Notes under the pieces: generated by a model
What the model was told of the DNA's origin: nothing
The model's database searches: none
Seen by the model: the letters and a program-made list of their open reading frames with translations, nothing else
In this document: in pieces, positions 1 to 5,899 of the stretch
Layout: the number at the start of each line of letters is the position of its first letter
Position numbering within the stretch: position 1 is the first letter of the stretch
Translations under genes and position numbers: made by a program
Origin: a virus
Strand: one strand, 5' to 3'
DNA: 21,531 nucleotides
IMG/VR virus record: IMGVR_UViG_3300045118_000097
Span: 1-21,531 of that record

Positions 1-70
1 TATGATATTTCCAATCCTCTTTGGCAGTTTCCTCTATCCAGTTTTGTATTTTTTTTGCTGTTAGTTTCAT
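1..70 (-). CDS. Partial gene, unknown, cut by left edge
   Basis: The reading frame opens with ATG at 70-68 and runs off the window start without a stop. The visible N-terminus (MKLTAKKIQNWIEETAKEDW) is short and hydrophilic and has no motif I recognise. The start is supported by a GGGGA Shine-Dalgarno-like stretch about 6 bases upstream, one of the few clear ones in this window, and by its position just after the stop of the preceding gene (TAAA then ATG). It is probably the next member of the leftward early operon. No function can be given. Confidence 0.55.
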   Translation of the reverse strand, partial: MKLTAKKIQNWIEETAKEDWKYH

Positions 71-71
71 T

Positions 72-218
72 TTAATTCCCCATACCAATAACCAATAACC
101 CAAAAGCAAAAATAAGTAATGCTGTTATGGCTTCGGCTGTGTGGTATAGTATTTTAATTACTAATTCCTTTTTTTGCCGACCTTGATATTTTTTGATATT
201 TTGTAATGCGTAGCTCAT
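72..218 (-). CDS. Small membrane peptide, 48 aa
   Basis: ATG at 218-216 and TAA at 74-72 encode 48 residues. The first half is basic and polar (many K, Q). The second half, about residues 28-45, is a run of A, L, I, F, G and V long enough for one membrane-spanning helix. It sits 4 bases downstream of the preceding stop and immediately before the next start, the tight spacing expected within an operon. It could be a small inner-membrane protein of the early region; a lysis or superinfection role is possible, but nothing in the sequence demonstrates it. Confidence 0.55.
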   Translation of the reverse strand: MSYALQNIKKYQGRQKKELVIKILYHTAEAITALLIFAFGLLVIGMGN

Positions 219-222
219 AAAA

Positions 223-429
223 TTATGCTTTTACTAAATATGCTTCGTATGCTAAACCTATTTTGGAAATTGTCCCTGTTGAATTGTTTATTTCTTTTGT
301 TTTGTATCTTATATCTCCAAAAACATCTTTGACGACTTCTGTTATTATATCTATTCTTTTGTTGTCGTGATGGTATTTTCCATCATTCCATTTTACTTTA
401 TCACCTATTTTATATTTTGCGTCTGTCAT
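223..429 (-). CDS. Small protein with SH3-like look, 68 aa
   Basis: This encodes 68 residues in the leftward early cluster. The start of the protein (KIGDKVKWNDGKY) followed by alternating beta-type stretches (IDIITEVVKD, IRYKTKEI, GTISKIGLAYEAYLVKA) resembles small SH3-like or KOW-like barrels that often bear the pattern 'GDKVKV...G.I.EV'. This is a fold impression only. It ends 4 bases before the membrane peptide gene. Function unknown. Confidence 0.6.
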   Translation of the reverse strand: MTDAKYKIGDKVKWNDGKYHHDNKRIDIITEVVKDVFGDIRYKTKEINNSTGTISKIGLAYEAYLVKA

Positions 430-464
430 CTTTTTGCGGTATTGCTCCGCCTTTTAATAATAAT

Positions 465-686
465 TTACCTAATAATAGCCCAATGCCCTGCTTTTTCGCT
501 TGCTTTTTGAGCTTCAAGCATTGCGTCGTGCTTTTTGTTTTGTTCCGCGTCTGCTTGCTTCAACTCTTTTATATATTGCTTCGCCTCTTTTTCTGTATCA
601 ACAATGGCTAATGCGACCATTGAGCCGTCTTGTTTATATATCTTTACGCGTCCGTCTATCCTTGATATGTTATAATAGTATTCCAT
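465..686 (-). CDS. Hypothetical early protein, 73 aa
   Basis: This encodes 73 residues. The N-terminal half has beta-like stretches (YYYNISRIDGRVKIY, SMVALAIVD). From about residue 31 a charged, alanine-rich helix follows (KEAKQYIKELKQADAEQNKKHDAM and on), probably amphipathic or a short coiled coil. No known family is recognised. It is part of the leftward early cluster, 35 bases from the next gene. No clear ribosome binding site precedes the ATG. Confidence 0.55.
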   Translation of the reverse strand: MEYYYNISRIDGRVKIYKQDGSMVALAIVDTEKEAKQYIKELKQADAEQNKKHDAMLEAQKASEKAGHWAIIR

Positions 687-716
687 ATATATTATGTTAT
701 ATTATTTTACTTTATA

Positions 717-750
717 GCAAGCACAATCAACGGCGGTTTTTTGTGCTGGC
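717..750 (-). repeat. Spacer stem-loop GCAAGCACAA/TTGTGCTGGC
   Basis: The arms 717-726 and 741-750 form a 10-bp stem with one mismatch around a 14-base loop. It lies in the spacer between two early genes. The sequence TTTATAGCAAGCA just here recurs in inverted orientation at about 2119-2131, also in a spacer. No T-run follows on the minus strand, so it is not an obvious intrinsic terminator. RNA processing or transcript stabilisation is possible. Confidence 0.45.
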
Positions 751-760
751 TAAAAATAAA

Positions 761-1042
761 CTAATTCATTACTGGTGTTTTATCTGATAACCAACTTGCT
801 AAAATGCTTTTATGCACTGTGCCTTTTCGCTCTGACGGATAACCTCTCTCGTGGTCTATATCAAATCTAATGCGACCATTTTTTACAATTACAGAAACCC
901 AAGCATCTGTCCACCTCTCTTTTTCTTTGTCGTTAATTCTAATGTGTGCGACTTGTGTGCAATTCCAATCGGGGTAAACTTCAATTTCGTCTTTTTCTAA
1001 TTCTATAAAACTTGCTCCGTTTACTAATTTTGTTGTTTTCAT
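761..1042 (-). CDS. Hypothetical early protein, 93 aa
   Basis: This encodes 93 residues and is the one clear gene here ending in TAG, which shows that TAG is a stop in this genome. The protein is rich in beta-forming residues with several tryptophans (PDWNCTQVAHIRIND, RWTDAWVSVIVKNGRIRFDID), suggesting a small compact beta domain. An AGGT sequence lies about 7 bases upstream of the ATG. No family is recognised. It is flanked by spacers carrying stem-loops and is probably co-transcribed leftward with its neighbours. Confidence 0.6.
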   Translation of the reverse strand: MKTTKLVNGASFIELEKDEIEVYPDWNCTQVAHIRINDKEKERWTDAWVSVIVKNGRIRFDIDHERGYPSERKGTVHKSILASWLSDKTPVMN

Positions 1043-1089
1043 TTTTTTACCTATTCGCCGTGCATAGGTTGTTAATGTACTTATAGGTA

Positions 1090-1115
1090 TTATTCCCTAA
1101 AAATATACAACATAA
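1090..1115 (-). repeat. Spacer repeat copy 1 (26 bp)
   Basis: Read on the minus strand, this 26-base stretch matches the plus strand at 1771-1796 at 23 of 26 positions. Both copies lie in apparent spacers between small early genes and contain the core TTGTATATTTTTA followed by GGAA. The inverted arrangement suggests a dispersed regulatory or processing element of this early region. Confidence 0.5.
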
Positions 1116-1163
1116 GCGGAACGGCAACGGCTATTATTTTTATTATTTGACTTTTCGCTGACG

Positions 1164-1197
1164 GCTTCGCAAGTCGCCAGCAAGAAACCTGCGAAGC
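1164..1197 (-). repeat. Stem-loop just after an early gene
   Basis: GCTTCGCA at 1164-1171 and TGCGAAGC at 1190-1197 form a perfect 8-bp stem around an 18-base loop, starting 2 bases after the stop codon of the gene on its right. The spacing is typical of a 3'-end hairpin. However, the minus strand continues with CGTCAGCG and not a T-run, so a processing or stability role is as likely as termination. A second weak stem (GCTGACG with CGCCAGC, one mismatch) overlaps it. Confidence 0.4.
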
Positions 1198-1198
1198 T

Positions 1199-1744
1199 TC
1201 ATAAATTATCTAAATCCCAAAAGTCAATTCCTGCATATTGTAGTTTATTATTATTTAATAATACTGGCTCATTGCTACAATATGTTATTTCGGTTTTGGC
1301 TTTTTTATCTGGATTGATATTGTTTAAATCAATGGTATATTTCATTTTATATTCATTGACATAAACATTTATTTCATTGTCTATGTTGGCTTTTTGCGTT
1401 TCGTTTAATAAATTATAGTCTGTTATTTTGTTTTTTCTTTTTACAAAATATAATGCTATATTCTTTTTATTACCGAAACGGATTTGCCCGTAATACCAAG
1501 ATGTTGGTGCATTCCATTCTGTTTCTGCTATTTTATCATTCTTTACTGCATTTTCATCTCCTATTGCTACCAAATGCCAGTTACTTTCCCGGCTTTGGCT
1601 TCTGATAAATCTATTATTCCAGTCATTGTCTATTATTGTTTGAAACGGACAAGTAAAACAATTTTTACTGCCGTTTTTTACAAAATAATAGTATTTATCA
1701 TCTTTTTTTACAATATCTGCTTTATCGTAAATATCTATTGCCAT
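1199..1744 (-). CDS. Hypothetical early protein, 181 aa
   Basis: The frame is open as far as a TTG at 1855. I prefer the ATG at 1744-1742 because the upstream part contains a strong stem-loop (1783-1810) and dispersed spacer repeats, as in the other spacers here, and because a purine-rich stretch (GGGCAGAAAAAAT) precedes this ATG. The protein is then 181 aa, rich in N, K, Y and W, with a CFTCPF pair of cysteines near residues 27-30 that could bind metal with others. It has mixed beta character and no recognised family. Alternative starts are TTG 1855 (218 aa) and ATG 1816. It is part of the leftward early gene cluster. Confidence 0.55.
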   Translation of the reverse strand: MAIDIYDKADIVKKDDKYYYFVKNGSKNCFTCPFQTIIDNDWNNRFIRSQSRESNWHLVAIGDENAVKNDKIAETEWNAPTSWYYGQIRFGNKKNIALYFVKRKNKITDYNLLNETQKANIDNEINVYVNEYKMKYTIDLNNINPDKKAKTEITYCSNEPVLLNNNKLQYAGIDFWDLDNL

Positions 1745-1782
1745 ATTTTTTCTGCCCTTGCCTTGTCCCGTTATATTGTATA

Positions 1783-1810
1783 TTTTTAAGGAACAACTAT
1801 TCCCTAAAAA
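1783..1810 (-). repeat. Stem-loop in early spacer, perfect only in minus-strand RNA
   Basis: The arms 1783-1793 and 1800-1810 form an 11-bp stem around 6 bases. The single plus-strand A-C mismatch becomes a G-U pair in the minus-strand transcript, so the structure fits leftward transcription. The left arm belongs to repeat copy 2 (1771-1796). The right arm with 1811-1819 forms a 20-base repeat matching 2056-2075 in inverted orientation at 17 of 20 positions. Confidence 0.5.
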
Positions 1811-1838
1811 CTGCATAAGAGATTGTGTGGCTTGGCGG

Positions 1839-2033
1839 TTAGGTTTGTAATTCAATTAATTCCCTTTTATACATATCCCTGCCTGACGCTGATAACATTG
1901 TATTTACTTCCTTCCCGTCGGGATAGACCAAATACCAAGTTAGGCCTCCTCCGTAGCAATTCGGTAATCTTTTTAATATCGGTTTTAATTCAATACCATT
2001 TTTATATCTTTTTTCGGGATTTATTTTCATCAT
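1839..2033 (-). CDS. Hypothetical early protein, 65 aa or less
   Basis: This small gene starts at one of two adjacent ATG codons (2033 or 2030). The protein reads as a compact beta-rich unit (LKPILKRLPNCYGGGLTWYLVYPDGKEVNTML, then a basic helix SGRDMYKRELIEL). The 'TWYLVYPDGKEV' part resembles many small phage proteins but gives no specific family. It is separated from the next gene by a spacer with a strong stem-loop. Confidence 0.55.
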   Translation of the reverse strand: MMKINPEKRYKNGIELKPILKRLPNCYGGGLTWYLVYPDGKEVNTMLSASGRDMYKRELIELQT

Positions 2034-2055
2034 TTTATTTCAAGCCCTTTTCTCT

Positions 2056-2127
2056 TTTATGCAGTTTTCAAGGAACATTCAATAATGTCTTTAATGGCAA
2101 GCACTACTGGCTTGTAGTAATGCTTGC
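2056..2127 (-). repeat. Spacer with repeat copy and 11-bp stem-loop
   Basis: Positions 2056-2075 are an inverted copy of 1800-1819 (17 of 20). Next to it, 2097-2103 (GCAAGCA) pairs with 2121-2127 and 2104-2107 (CTAC) pairs with 2114-2117, giving a 7+4-bp stem with a 3-base bulge. The spacer between two small early genes therefore holds two elements seen in the other spacers. The function is unknown; RNA processing sites or regulator binding sites are possible. Confidence 0.45.
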
Positions 2128-2137
2128 TATAAAGCCG

Positions 2138-2353
2138 TTATATTATATTTATATCCCCGTTTTCAATATCTTCCATCGCCATTCCAAAGTTCCCGTTTTC
2201 CATATCATAATCAAACATTTCCCGCTGATTATTATAATTTTTTTCGTCTGCCGTTTCTTTACATTCCGGGTTATTACAATATCCGTAATTATAATTGTAT
2301 CCAAAGTAGTTATCCCCTTTGCTATCGCAAATATCACACTTATATGTATTCAT
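2138..2353 (-). CDS. Small zinc-ribbon-like protein, 71 aa
   Basis: This encodes 71 residues and is the first gene after the leftward promoter at 2407-2435. Four cysteines form two pairs, C6-x2-C9 and C26-x4-C31, the layout of a small zinc ribbon. A Y/N/G-rich linker lies between them, and an acidic tail follows (MFDYDMENGNFGMAMEDIENGD). Such proteins often bind nucleic acid or another protein, but no specific family is recognised. The overlapping frame at 2149-2337 lacks this pattern and is rejected. No Shine-Dalgarno is seen before the ATG. Confidence 0.6.
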   Translation of the reverse strand: MNTYKCDICDSKGDNYFGYNYNYGYCNNPECKETADEKNYNNQREMFDYDMENGNFGMAMEDIENGDINII

Positions 2354-2406
2354 TTTTAATTGTAAAATAGCAAGCCCTATTTTGTTATTTATATTATCCT
2401 ACTTCT

Positions 2407-2435
2407 ATTATATTCCTATCAAGCTTCCTTGTCAA
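2407..2435 (-). promoter_or_regulatory. Consensus sigma-70 promoter for left early genes
   Basis: On the minus strand TTGACA (2435-2430), a 17-base spacer and TATAAT (2412-2407) match the sigma-70 consensus exactly. Transcription would start near 2400 and lead straight into the zinc-ribbon gene (ATG 2353) and the small genes beyond it. The leader contains a small hairpin (AAAATAG with CTATTTT). Confidence 0.8.
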
Positions 2436-2453
2436 TAGGCAAACAACATAAAG

Positions 2454-2462
2454 TTATCCACA
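2454..2462 (+). promoter_or_regulatory. DnaA box TTATCCACA
   Basis: This is an exact match to the high-affinity bacterial DnaA box. It lies 18 bases upstream of the -35 of the leftward promoter at 2407-2435. A second exact box lies upstream of the other leftward promoter (5417-5425). It could serve replication initiation or DnaA-dependent transcription control. Confidence 0.6.
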
Positions 2463-2529
2463 GATTAAAATGTTTATTATTATAGGCATATAAAAAGACG
2501 ATGTAAACACCGGCTTAACTAAAAATAAC

Positions 2530-2557
2530 GCGTTGTAGGGCTTTTAAATGCGTTGTA
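2530..2557. repeat. Direct repeat GCGTTGTA x2
   Basis: GCGTTGTA occurs at 2530-2537 and 2550-2557, 20 bases apart start to start (about two helix turns). That spacing suits binding sites on one face of the DNA. It lies within the gene-free region; the binding protein is unknown. Confidence 0.4.
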
Positions 2558-2723
2558 TTTTTACCAACTCCCTCCAAAAAGGCCTATTTTACCAATAATA
2601 GCCTGTAATATATTGTTTATATTATTACTTTAATAGAATAAAGATAAAATATCCAATAATATAATAATAGAGTTAGTTAGAGTCAGAGTAATATGGGTTT
2701 AGAGTAGATATAATACCCACACC

Positions 2724-2767
2724 ATATAAGTCCCATATAATATAAGTCCCATTATATATATTCCCAT
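2724..2767. repeat. Iteron-like repeats ATATAAGTCCCAT
   Basis: ATATAAGTCCCAT is found exactly at 2724-2736 and 2740-2752, period 16, and in degenerate form (ATATATTCCCAT) at 2756-2767. They lie in the most AT-rich part of the gene-free region. Directly repeated boxes of this size beside a replication gene resemble replication iterons. Confidence 0.5.
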
Positions 2768-2910
2768 AATAAAACCATTATAATAAGCGTATATACTATG
2801 CTATCAAGACATCTAAAATAAAAATAGACGGGGGGGGATATGCCAAGTCTGATGGCGAGAGTGAAAATATGATATATCCCTACCACACACACTAAAAAAT
2901 AGAAACATAT

Positions 2911-2937
2911 ATTAAAACACAGATTGTTAGTCTGTGT
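2911..2937 (-). terminator. Possible intrinsic terminator of primase transcript
   Basis: ACACAGA (2917-2923) and TCTGTGT (2931-2937) form a 7-bp stem with a 7-base loop. On the minus strand it is followed by TTTTAAT. It lies about 145 bases downstream of the stop codon of the primase-helicase gene and could end its transcript. The stem is short and the T-run imperfect. Confidence 0.4.
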
Positions 2938-2946
2938 CAATATCTA

Positions 2947-3076
2947 TTTACCATAGGGGTAAATGCATTTTGTCAAGACCCTTTCCCTCTTATTTACCCC
3001 GTAAATTACCCCGTAAATGACCATTATTTACCCCTACTTTACCCCCCTATAGGGGTAAAGGGTAAATGGTAAATGG
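2947..3076. repeat. Cluster of TTTACC/GGTAAA boxes
   Basis: TTTACC or its complement GGTAAA recurs densely: TTTACC-ATAGG-GGTAAA at 2947-2963, TTTACCCCGTAAA at 2993-3005, ATTACCCCGTAAA at 3005-3017, TTTACCCC at 3027-3034, a perfect 9-bp inverted repeat CTTTACCCC/GGGGTAAAG at 3037-3060, then tandem GGTAAAT at 3061-3074. The cluster ends 6 bases from the primase stop codon. Such mixed inverted and direct sites suggest cooperative binding of a replication initiator or a repressor. Confidence 0.6.
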
Positions 3077-3081
3077 AGTAG

Positions 3082-5070
3082 TTATATGTTTAGTTTCCAC
3101 TTCCCTTCTTCGTTTTTTAACACCCCTCTGGATTTCCCTGTTGTAAGGTTTTTAGCTATACTTGCTTTAGATATATTTAAAGATTCAACAATCTCATCAA
3201 GCCCAGCCTCCGTATTATCCTTGAGGAATTTCTCAATCCTTTGGAGAACAGTATATTTATCCTCGAAGTAATTCTGGGCTGATTCCTGTGTAATACGTAT
3301 TGCCGTTGGTGTGTACTCAATACAATATCCCACAGGTTCACGTCTCAGATATGTATTATTTGCTTTAGTATGAGACATTGCAATATGTATTATAGAGTTA
3401 TTAGACTCATCAGGATTGCCTTTGACATTCCAAACATTTCTGCTTTGGTTCTCGTATTGTATGCTTCCAATAGGCGTTCTATCCCCATCATTCTTTCTCT
3501 GGTGGGCGATAATCAAGCAAGTAGTTCTGAGAAGTTTAAGTGCTGATACTAGCCTTACCGCTGCTTTTTCATCAGACGTTGAGTCACCTGTAGCCAAAGA
3601 AGCGGAGTCAATAATAACCAGGTCAATCTTGTGCTTTCTGACTACTTCTTTGAGTTTTTCAACTTGTTCAGCTACGGGTATTTGTTCTGAATTGAAATAT
3701 ATAAACTTATTCAAATCAACGTTGATTTCAGTAAAAGATTCAATCTTAGAGAGTTTATTCTTCCAACTCCCTGCTGTATCTTCAAAGTCAACAAACAGAG
3801 TATTTATTCCAAGATTAAAACACGCCATCTTAGAAAAAAATAAAGACATTAAGGTCTTTCCCGAACTTCCCATCCCGAAAATAGTATTAATTTGGTTCTT
3901 TTGAATAAATGGTTCGATTAACCATTCCGGTTCTTCTGGGGTAATCTCAGTAGCTAAGAAGTCTTGCTTTTTGGATTTAACAAACCTCTCAACTTCATCA
4001 GAAACTTTAGCCGTAATTATAGTCCATGGATAAACCTCCTTATCATCTTTCTTATCAAAAGCCTTGCTTAGAATTCTAACCCATTGCTCTTTATTTGAGT
4101 CTGAGTGTGTTTTTAAATAAAAAGGCATCTCATAAGAAAGTCCAGTAGCCTTATTAATCCAACAAATCGTATTCGCCTCAGAAAGGGTAGATATTATATT
4201 CTTAATTTTAAAACAAATAATCGTTTGCTCTAACACAATATCAATCCTCAATTCTTCGTTATCTTCAGAATATTCTGTTTTAATATCTTTGATAATCCCG
4301 CCCTTGTTTCTGGATTGTTTTTCTCTATTGGAAATGGAATTAAAAATCGACCTTAATTCGTTCAGTGACAGGGGTTTTTCTTGAAGTTTATTCTTATCTT
4401 GAACCGTTTGCCAAACAATCGTTTCCCATTCGTCTTGAGGAAATCTGTGAAGTAGTCCGCCAATAACAGAAGTAAAATCCATGTTTCTTTCTCCGACAGA
4501 AATAGGGGAAATTAGTTTTTCTTTCCACGTGTTATTTTCTTGATTAAAATTTTCCTGATACCATCCAATAGGGAAATCCGAGACCGGTATATCTTTGATA
4601 ATTTTGTATTCAGAAAAGTTTCCATCAGGAAGTTTATATCTTGTTGGTGGTGCGAAGACAAATCCTCCATCATTTCGTATATCGATATTGTTTGACGTAT
4701 TTTGTGTTTGTTTCGCATTTGAGTTATATTTAAAATAATAATGGAAACCCTTTTTAGTTTCTACGGTGTATGTTTCTGGAAAGTTGTTTGGTAATACTTT
4801 ATCTTTCGTATCAACGTCAACAACGGTGATTCCAGATATCTTTCCTGTTGCAATACCAACGTGTTCAAAAACAATCCAAGCGAAATCAATTTGGTCTTCA
4901 GTTATTCGTTCTGTTTGAAACTTTTTCCAAGATTCTTTTCCGTCTTGAATTGGAAATGAAACATCTTTTTTTACAACTCCATTTTCAATTTTTGTTGAGA
5001 GTTGAACTGGAAAAGCCGACCAACCTCTTTTTAAATAATTTTTAATAATTTCTACGTTCCCAGAGTCCAT
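3082..5070 (-). CDS. Primase-polymerase / RepA-like helicase fusion
   Basis: This 662-aa replication protein appears to join primer synthesis and DNA unwinding. Residues 1-165 look like a bifunctional DNA primase/polymerase (prim-pol) domain: VVDVDTKD at 83-90 supplies the catalytic acidic pair D85/D87, GFHYYF at 108-113 carries the conserved histidine H110, and DIRNDGGFVFAPPT at 130-143 is the typical third motif. Residues about 380-570 are a RecA-fold RepA-type ATPase with Walker A GMGSSGKT (399-406), Walker B DLVIIDS (483-489) and a 'GSIQYENQSRNVW' arginine motif (535-547). The last 60 residues look like a winged helix (DEIVESLNISKASIAKNL). It is transcribed leftward from the promoter at 5379-5407, behind a 34-aa gene. 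It probably initiates phage replication at a nearby origin; both active centres look intact. Confidence 0.85.
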   Translation of the reverse strand: MDSGNVEIIKNYLKRGWSAFPVQLSTKIENGVVKKDVSFPIQDGKESWKKFQTERITEDQIDFAWIVFEHVGIATGKISGITVVDVDTKDKVLPNNFPETYTVETKKGFHYYFKYNSNAKQTQNTSNNIDIRNDGGFVFAPPTRYKLPDGNFSEYKIIKDIPVSDFPIGWYQENFNQENNTWKEKLISPISVGERNMDFTSVIGGLLHRFPQDEWETIVWQTVQDKNKLQEKPLSLNELRSIFNSISNREKQSRNKGGIIKDIKTEYSEDNEELRIDIVLEQTIICFKIKNIISTLSEANTICWINKATGLSYEMPFYLKTHSDSNKEQWVRILSKAFDKKDDKEVYPWTIITAKVSDEVERFVKSKKQDFLATEITPEEPEWLIEPFIQKNQINTIFGMGSSGKTLMSLFFSKMACFNLGINTLFVDFEDTAGSWKNKLSKIESFTEINVDLNKFIYFNSEQIPVAEQVEKLKEVVRKHKIDLVIIDSASLATGDSTSDEKAAVRLVSALKLLRTTCLIIAHQRKNDGDRTPIGSIQYENQSRNVWNVKGNPDESNNSIIHIAMSHTKANNTYLRREPVGYCIEYTPTAIRITQESAQNYFEDKYTVLQRIEKFLKDNTEAGLDEIVESLNISKASIAKNLTTGKSRGVLKNEEGKWKLNI

Positions 5071-5075
5071 AGATT

Positions 5076-5180
5076 TTATTTTTTAATAATATAACTTCCG
5101 TCTTTTTGTTCCTCAATAATTGGAATTTGATTAGGATGTTTTTTACACCATCTAATCATTTTTAATTTTGATTGATTCAT
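5076..5180 (-). CDS. Tiny early protein, 34 aa
   Basis: ATG at 5180-5178 and TAA at 5078-5076 encode 34 residues beginning MNQSKLKMIRWCKKHPNQIP and ending in a basic KK. It is basic, with one likely helix followed by a short beta pair. It is the first frame after the leftward promoter and ends 5 bases before the primase-helicase start, fitting an operon. There is no visible Shine-Dalgarno; the start lies 11 bases after a long RNA stem. No family is recognised. Confidence 0.45.
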   Translation of the reverse strand: MNQSKLKMIRWCKKHPNQIPIIEEQKDGSYIIKK

Positions 5181-5191
5181 ATAAATTTACA

Positions 5192-5257
5192 ACGAAAAAG
5201 GAACTGCCGTGAGTCCAAGGGTTATGACGCCCATTAACACAGCAATTCCTTTCTCGT
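5192..5257 (-). ncRNA. 20-bp stem-loop in early leader RNA
   Basis: The arms 5192-5211 and 5238-5257 pair over 20 positions around a 26-base loop. On the plus strand three pairs are mismatched; in the minus-strand RNA all three become G-U pairs, giving an uninterrupted 20-bp helix. This fits a structure in the leader transcribed from the leftward promoter at 5379-5407. It ends 11 bases before the start codon of the 34-aa gene, so it could control translation, RNA stability or readthrough. No terminator T-run follows. Confidence 0.55.
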
Positions 5258-5306
5258 AATAAATTATATTAATTATTTTTGTCATATTTTAGAACTTTTG
5301 ATAATC

Positions 5307-5352
5307 TTTGGAACAGACTAATCGTGTCCTTAACCCGACCGTCCGTTCCAAA
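5307..5352 (-). ncRNA. Second stem-loop in early leader RNA
   Basis: The arms 5307-5318 and 5341-5352 form a 12-bp stem around a 22-base loop. The one plus-strand mismatch (A-C) is a G-U pair in the minus-strand RNA. It starts about 20 bases after the predicted leftward transcription start. With the 5192-5257 stem it makes a roughly 190-base structured leader. Confidence 0.5.
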
Positions 5353-5378
5353 AATTAGCAATTAATCTTTGTATATTA

Positions 5379-5407
5379 ATTATAATCCCAAATCAAATCC
5401 GTGTCAA
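5379..5407 (-). promoter_or_regulatory. Consensus sigma-70 promoter for replication genes
   Basis: On the minus strand TTGACA (5407-5402), 17 bases, then TATAAT (5384-5379): an exact sigma-70 consensus. The predicted start is near 5372, giving a leader of about 190 bases before the 34-aa gene and the primase-helicase. Being identical in both boxes and spacing to the promoter at 2407-2435, it suggests strong early transcription by host polymerase. Confidence 0.8.
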
Positions 5408-5416
5408 CTCACACCC

Positions 5417-5425
5417 TGTGGATAA
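5417..5425 (-). promoter_or_regulatory. DnaA box TTATCCACA
   Basis: The plus strand reads TGTGGATAA, so the exact DnaA box lies on the minus strand. It sits between the two divergent promoters, 9 bases upstream of the leftward -35 and 19 bases upstream of the rightward -35, so a bound DnaA could affect both. Confidence 0.6.
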
Positions 5426-5444
5426 GTCAAAATTTTTGAAAGAC

Positions 5445-5474
5445 TTGACAAAATTATTTGATAAGACTTACAAT
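5445..5474 (+). promoter_or_regulatory. Rightward promoter for packaging/head genes
   Basis: TTGACA (5445-5450), an 18-base spacer and TACAAT (5469-5474) form a good sigma-70 promoter, 11 of 12 consensus positions. The start site would be near 5481, leaving only about 8 bases before the ATG of the small terminase gene. The first message would be nearly leaderless. Confidence 0.6.
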
Positions 5475-5488
5475 TAGTGTGATGAAAT

Positions 5489-5899
5489 ATGGAAATAATT
5501 TTACCAGAAAAAAAAGAAAACGTAAGAAATTGGAAGAGAGTTAAGCCATACACTTACACAAAAAAGAAAGCTGACTTTACTTTGAAGTCTGGGAAATTCG
5601 CTATTGCCAAACAACAAGGTATGACTGATGCAAACGCAGCTAGGTTTGCTGGTTTGGGTTCTACTGATAATTCTACAAAAATGAAAGAAACACAGAATTA
5701 TAAATTGTGTATGGAAACTTTTAAAGATGCCTATTTGGGTCAGACTACTGTGGAAAGAATTGTTGGGTTGAGTATAAGAAATATGGAACAAGATAAAGAT
5801 ATTGGTGGGAGTAACGCTGCGATTAAAATTGCAATGGATAAAATTGAACCAGAAGACAAACCACAACAAGCACAAATGATTCAAGTTACATTTGAATAA
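5489..5899 (+). CDS. terS: Terminase small subunit
   Basis: This is a 136-aa protein directly before the large terminase, the usual place of the small, DNA-recognising packaging subunit. Residues 35-60 (SGKFAIAKQQGMTDANAARFAGLG) look like a helix-turn-helix. A long helical part then precedes a short acidic tail with a terminal beta strand (QAQMIQVTFE), as in other small terminases. It would bind phage DNA and recruit the large subunit for head filling. The TAA stop overlaps the next ATG (TAATG), suggesting coupled translation. The ATG at 5489 has no Shine-Dalgarno and lies only about 8 bases after the predicted transcription start. The call rests on position, size and the HTH-like part. Confidence 0.75.
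   Translation: MEIILPEKKENVRNWKRVKPYTYTKKKADFTLKSGKFAIAKQQGMTDANAARFAGLGSTDNSTKMKETQNYKLCMETFKDAYLGQTTVERIVGLSIRNMEQDKDIGGSNAAIKIAMDKIEPEDKPQQAQMIQVTFE

Larger units (their letters stand above)
2354..3081. other. Gene-free repeat-rich region, possible origin/operator
   Basis: About 730 bases separate the zinc-ribbon gene from the end of the primase-helicase gene. The region holds a consensus leftward promoter, an exact DnaA box, an 8-bp direct repeat, a very AT-rich core (about 2600-2800), three spaced iteron-like repeats, a run of eight G (2830-2837), a stem-loop and a dense TTTACC/GGTAAA cluster. DnaA box, AT-rich stretch and iterons beside a gene with a RepA-like helicase domain are the usual parts of a theta origin. 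That function is inferred. A 62-aa hydrophobic reading frame within it (2752-2940, minus) overlaps the repeats and is probably not a gene. Confidence 0.5.

Noticed and set aside
2149-2337. Alternative reading frame inside the zinc-ribbon gene
   Set aside because: It lacks the cysteine pairs, its composition is an isoleucine/lysine run typical of a shadow frame, and it covers the same DNA.
2752-2940. 62-aa hydrophobic reading frame on the minus strand
   Set aside because: It overlaps the iteron-like repeats and the stem-loop, has low-complexity hydrophobic composition and no start signals.
2935-2978. Extra leftward promoters from TTGACA at 2940 and 2976
   Set aside because: Neither has an acceptable -10 at 16-18 bases.
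3905-3935. GGTTCGATTAACC stretch resembling a tRNA T-arm
   Set aside because: It lies inside the primase-helicase coding sequence and no other tRNA arms can be found.
5501-5884. Minus-strand 127-aa frame opposite the small terminase
   Set aside because: Phenylalanine/serine-rich shadow typical of antisense to lysine-rich genes, on the wrong strand of the late operon.
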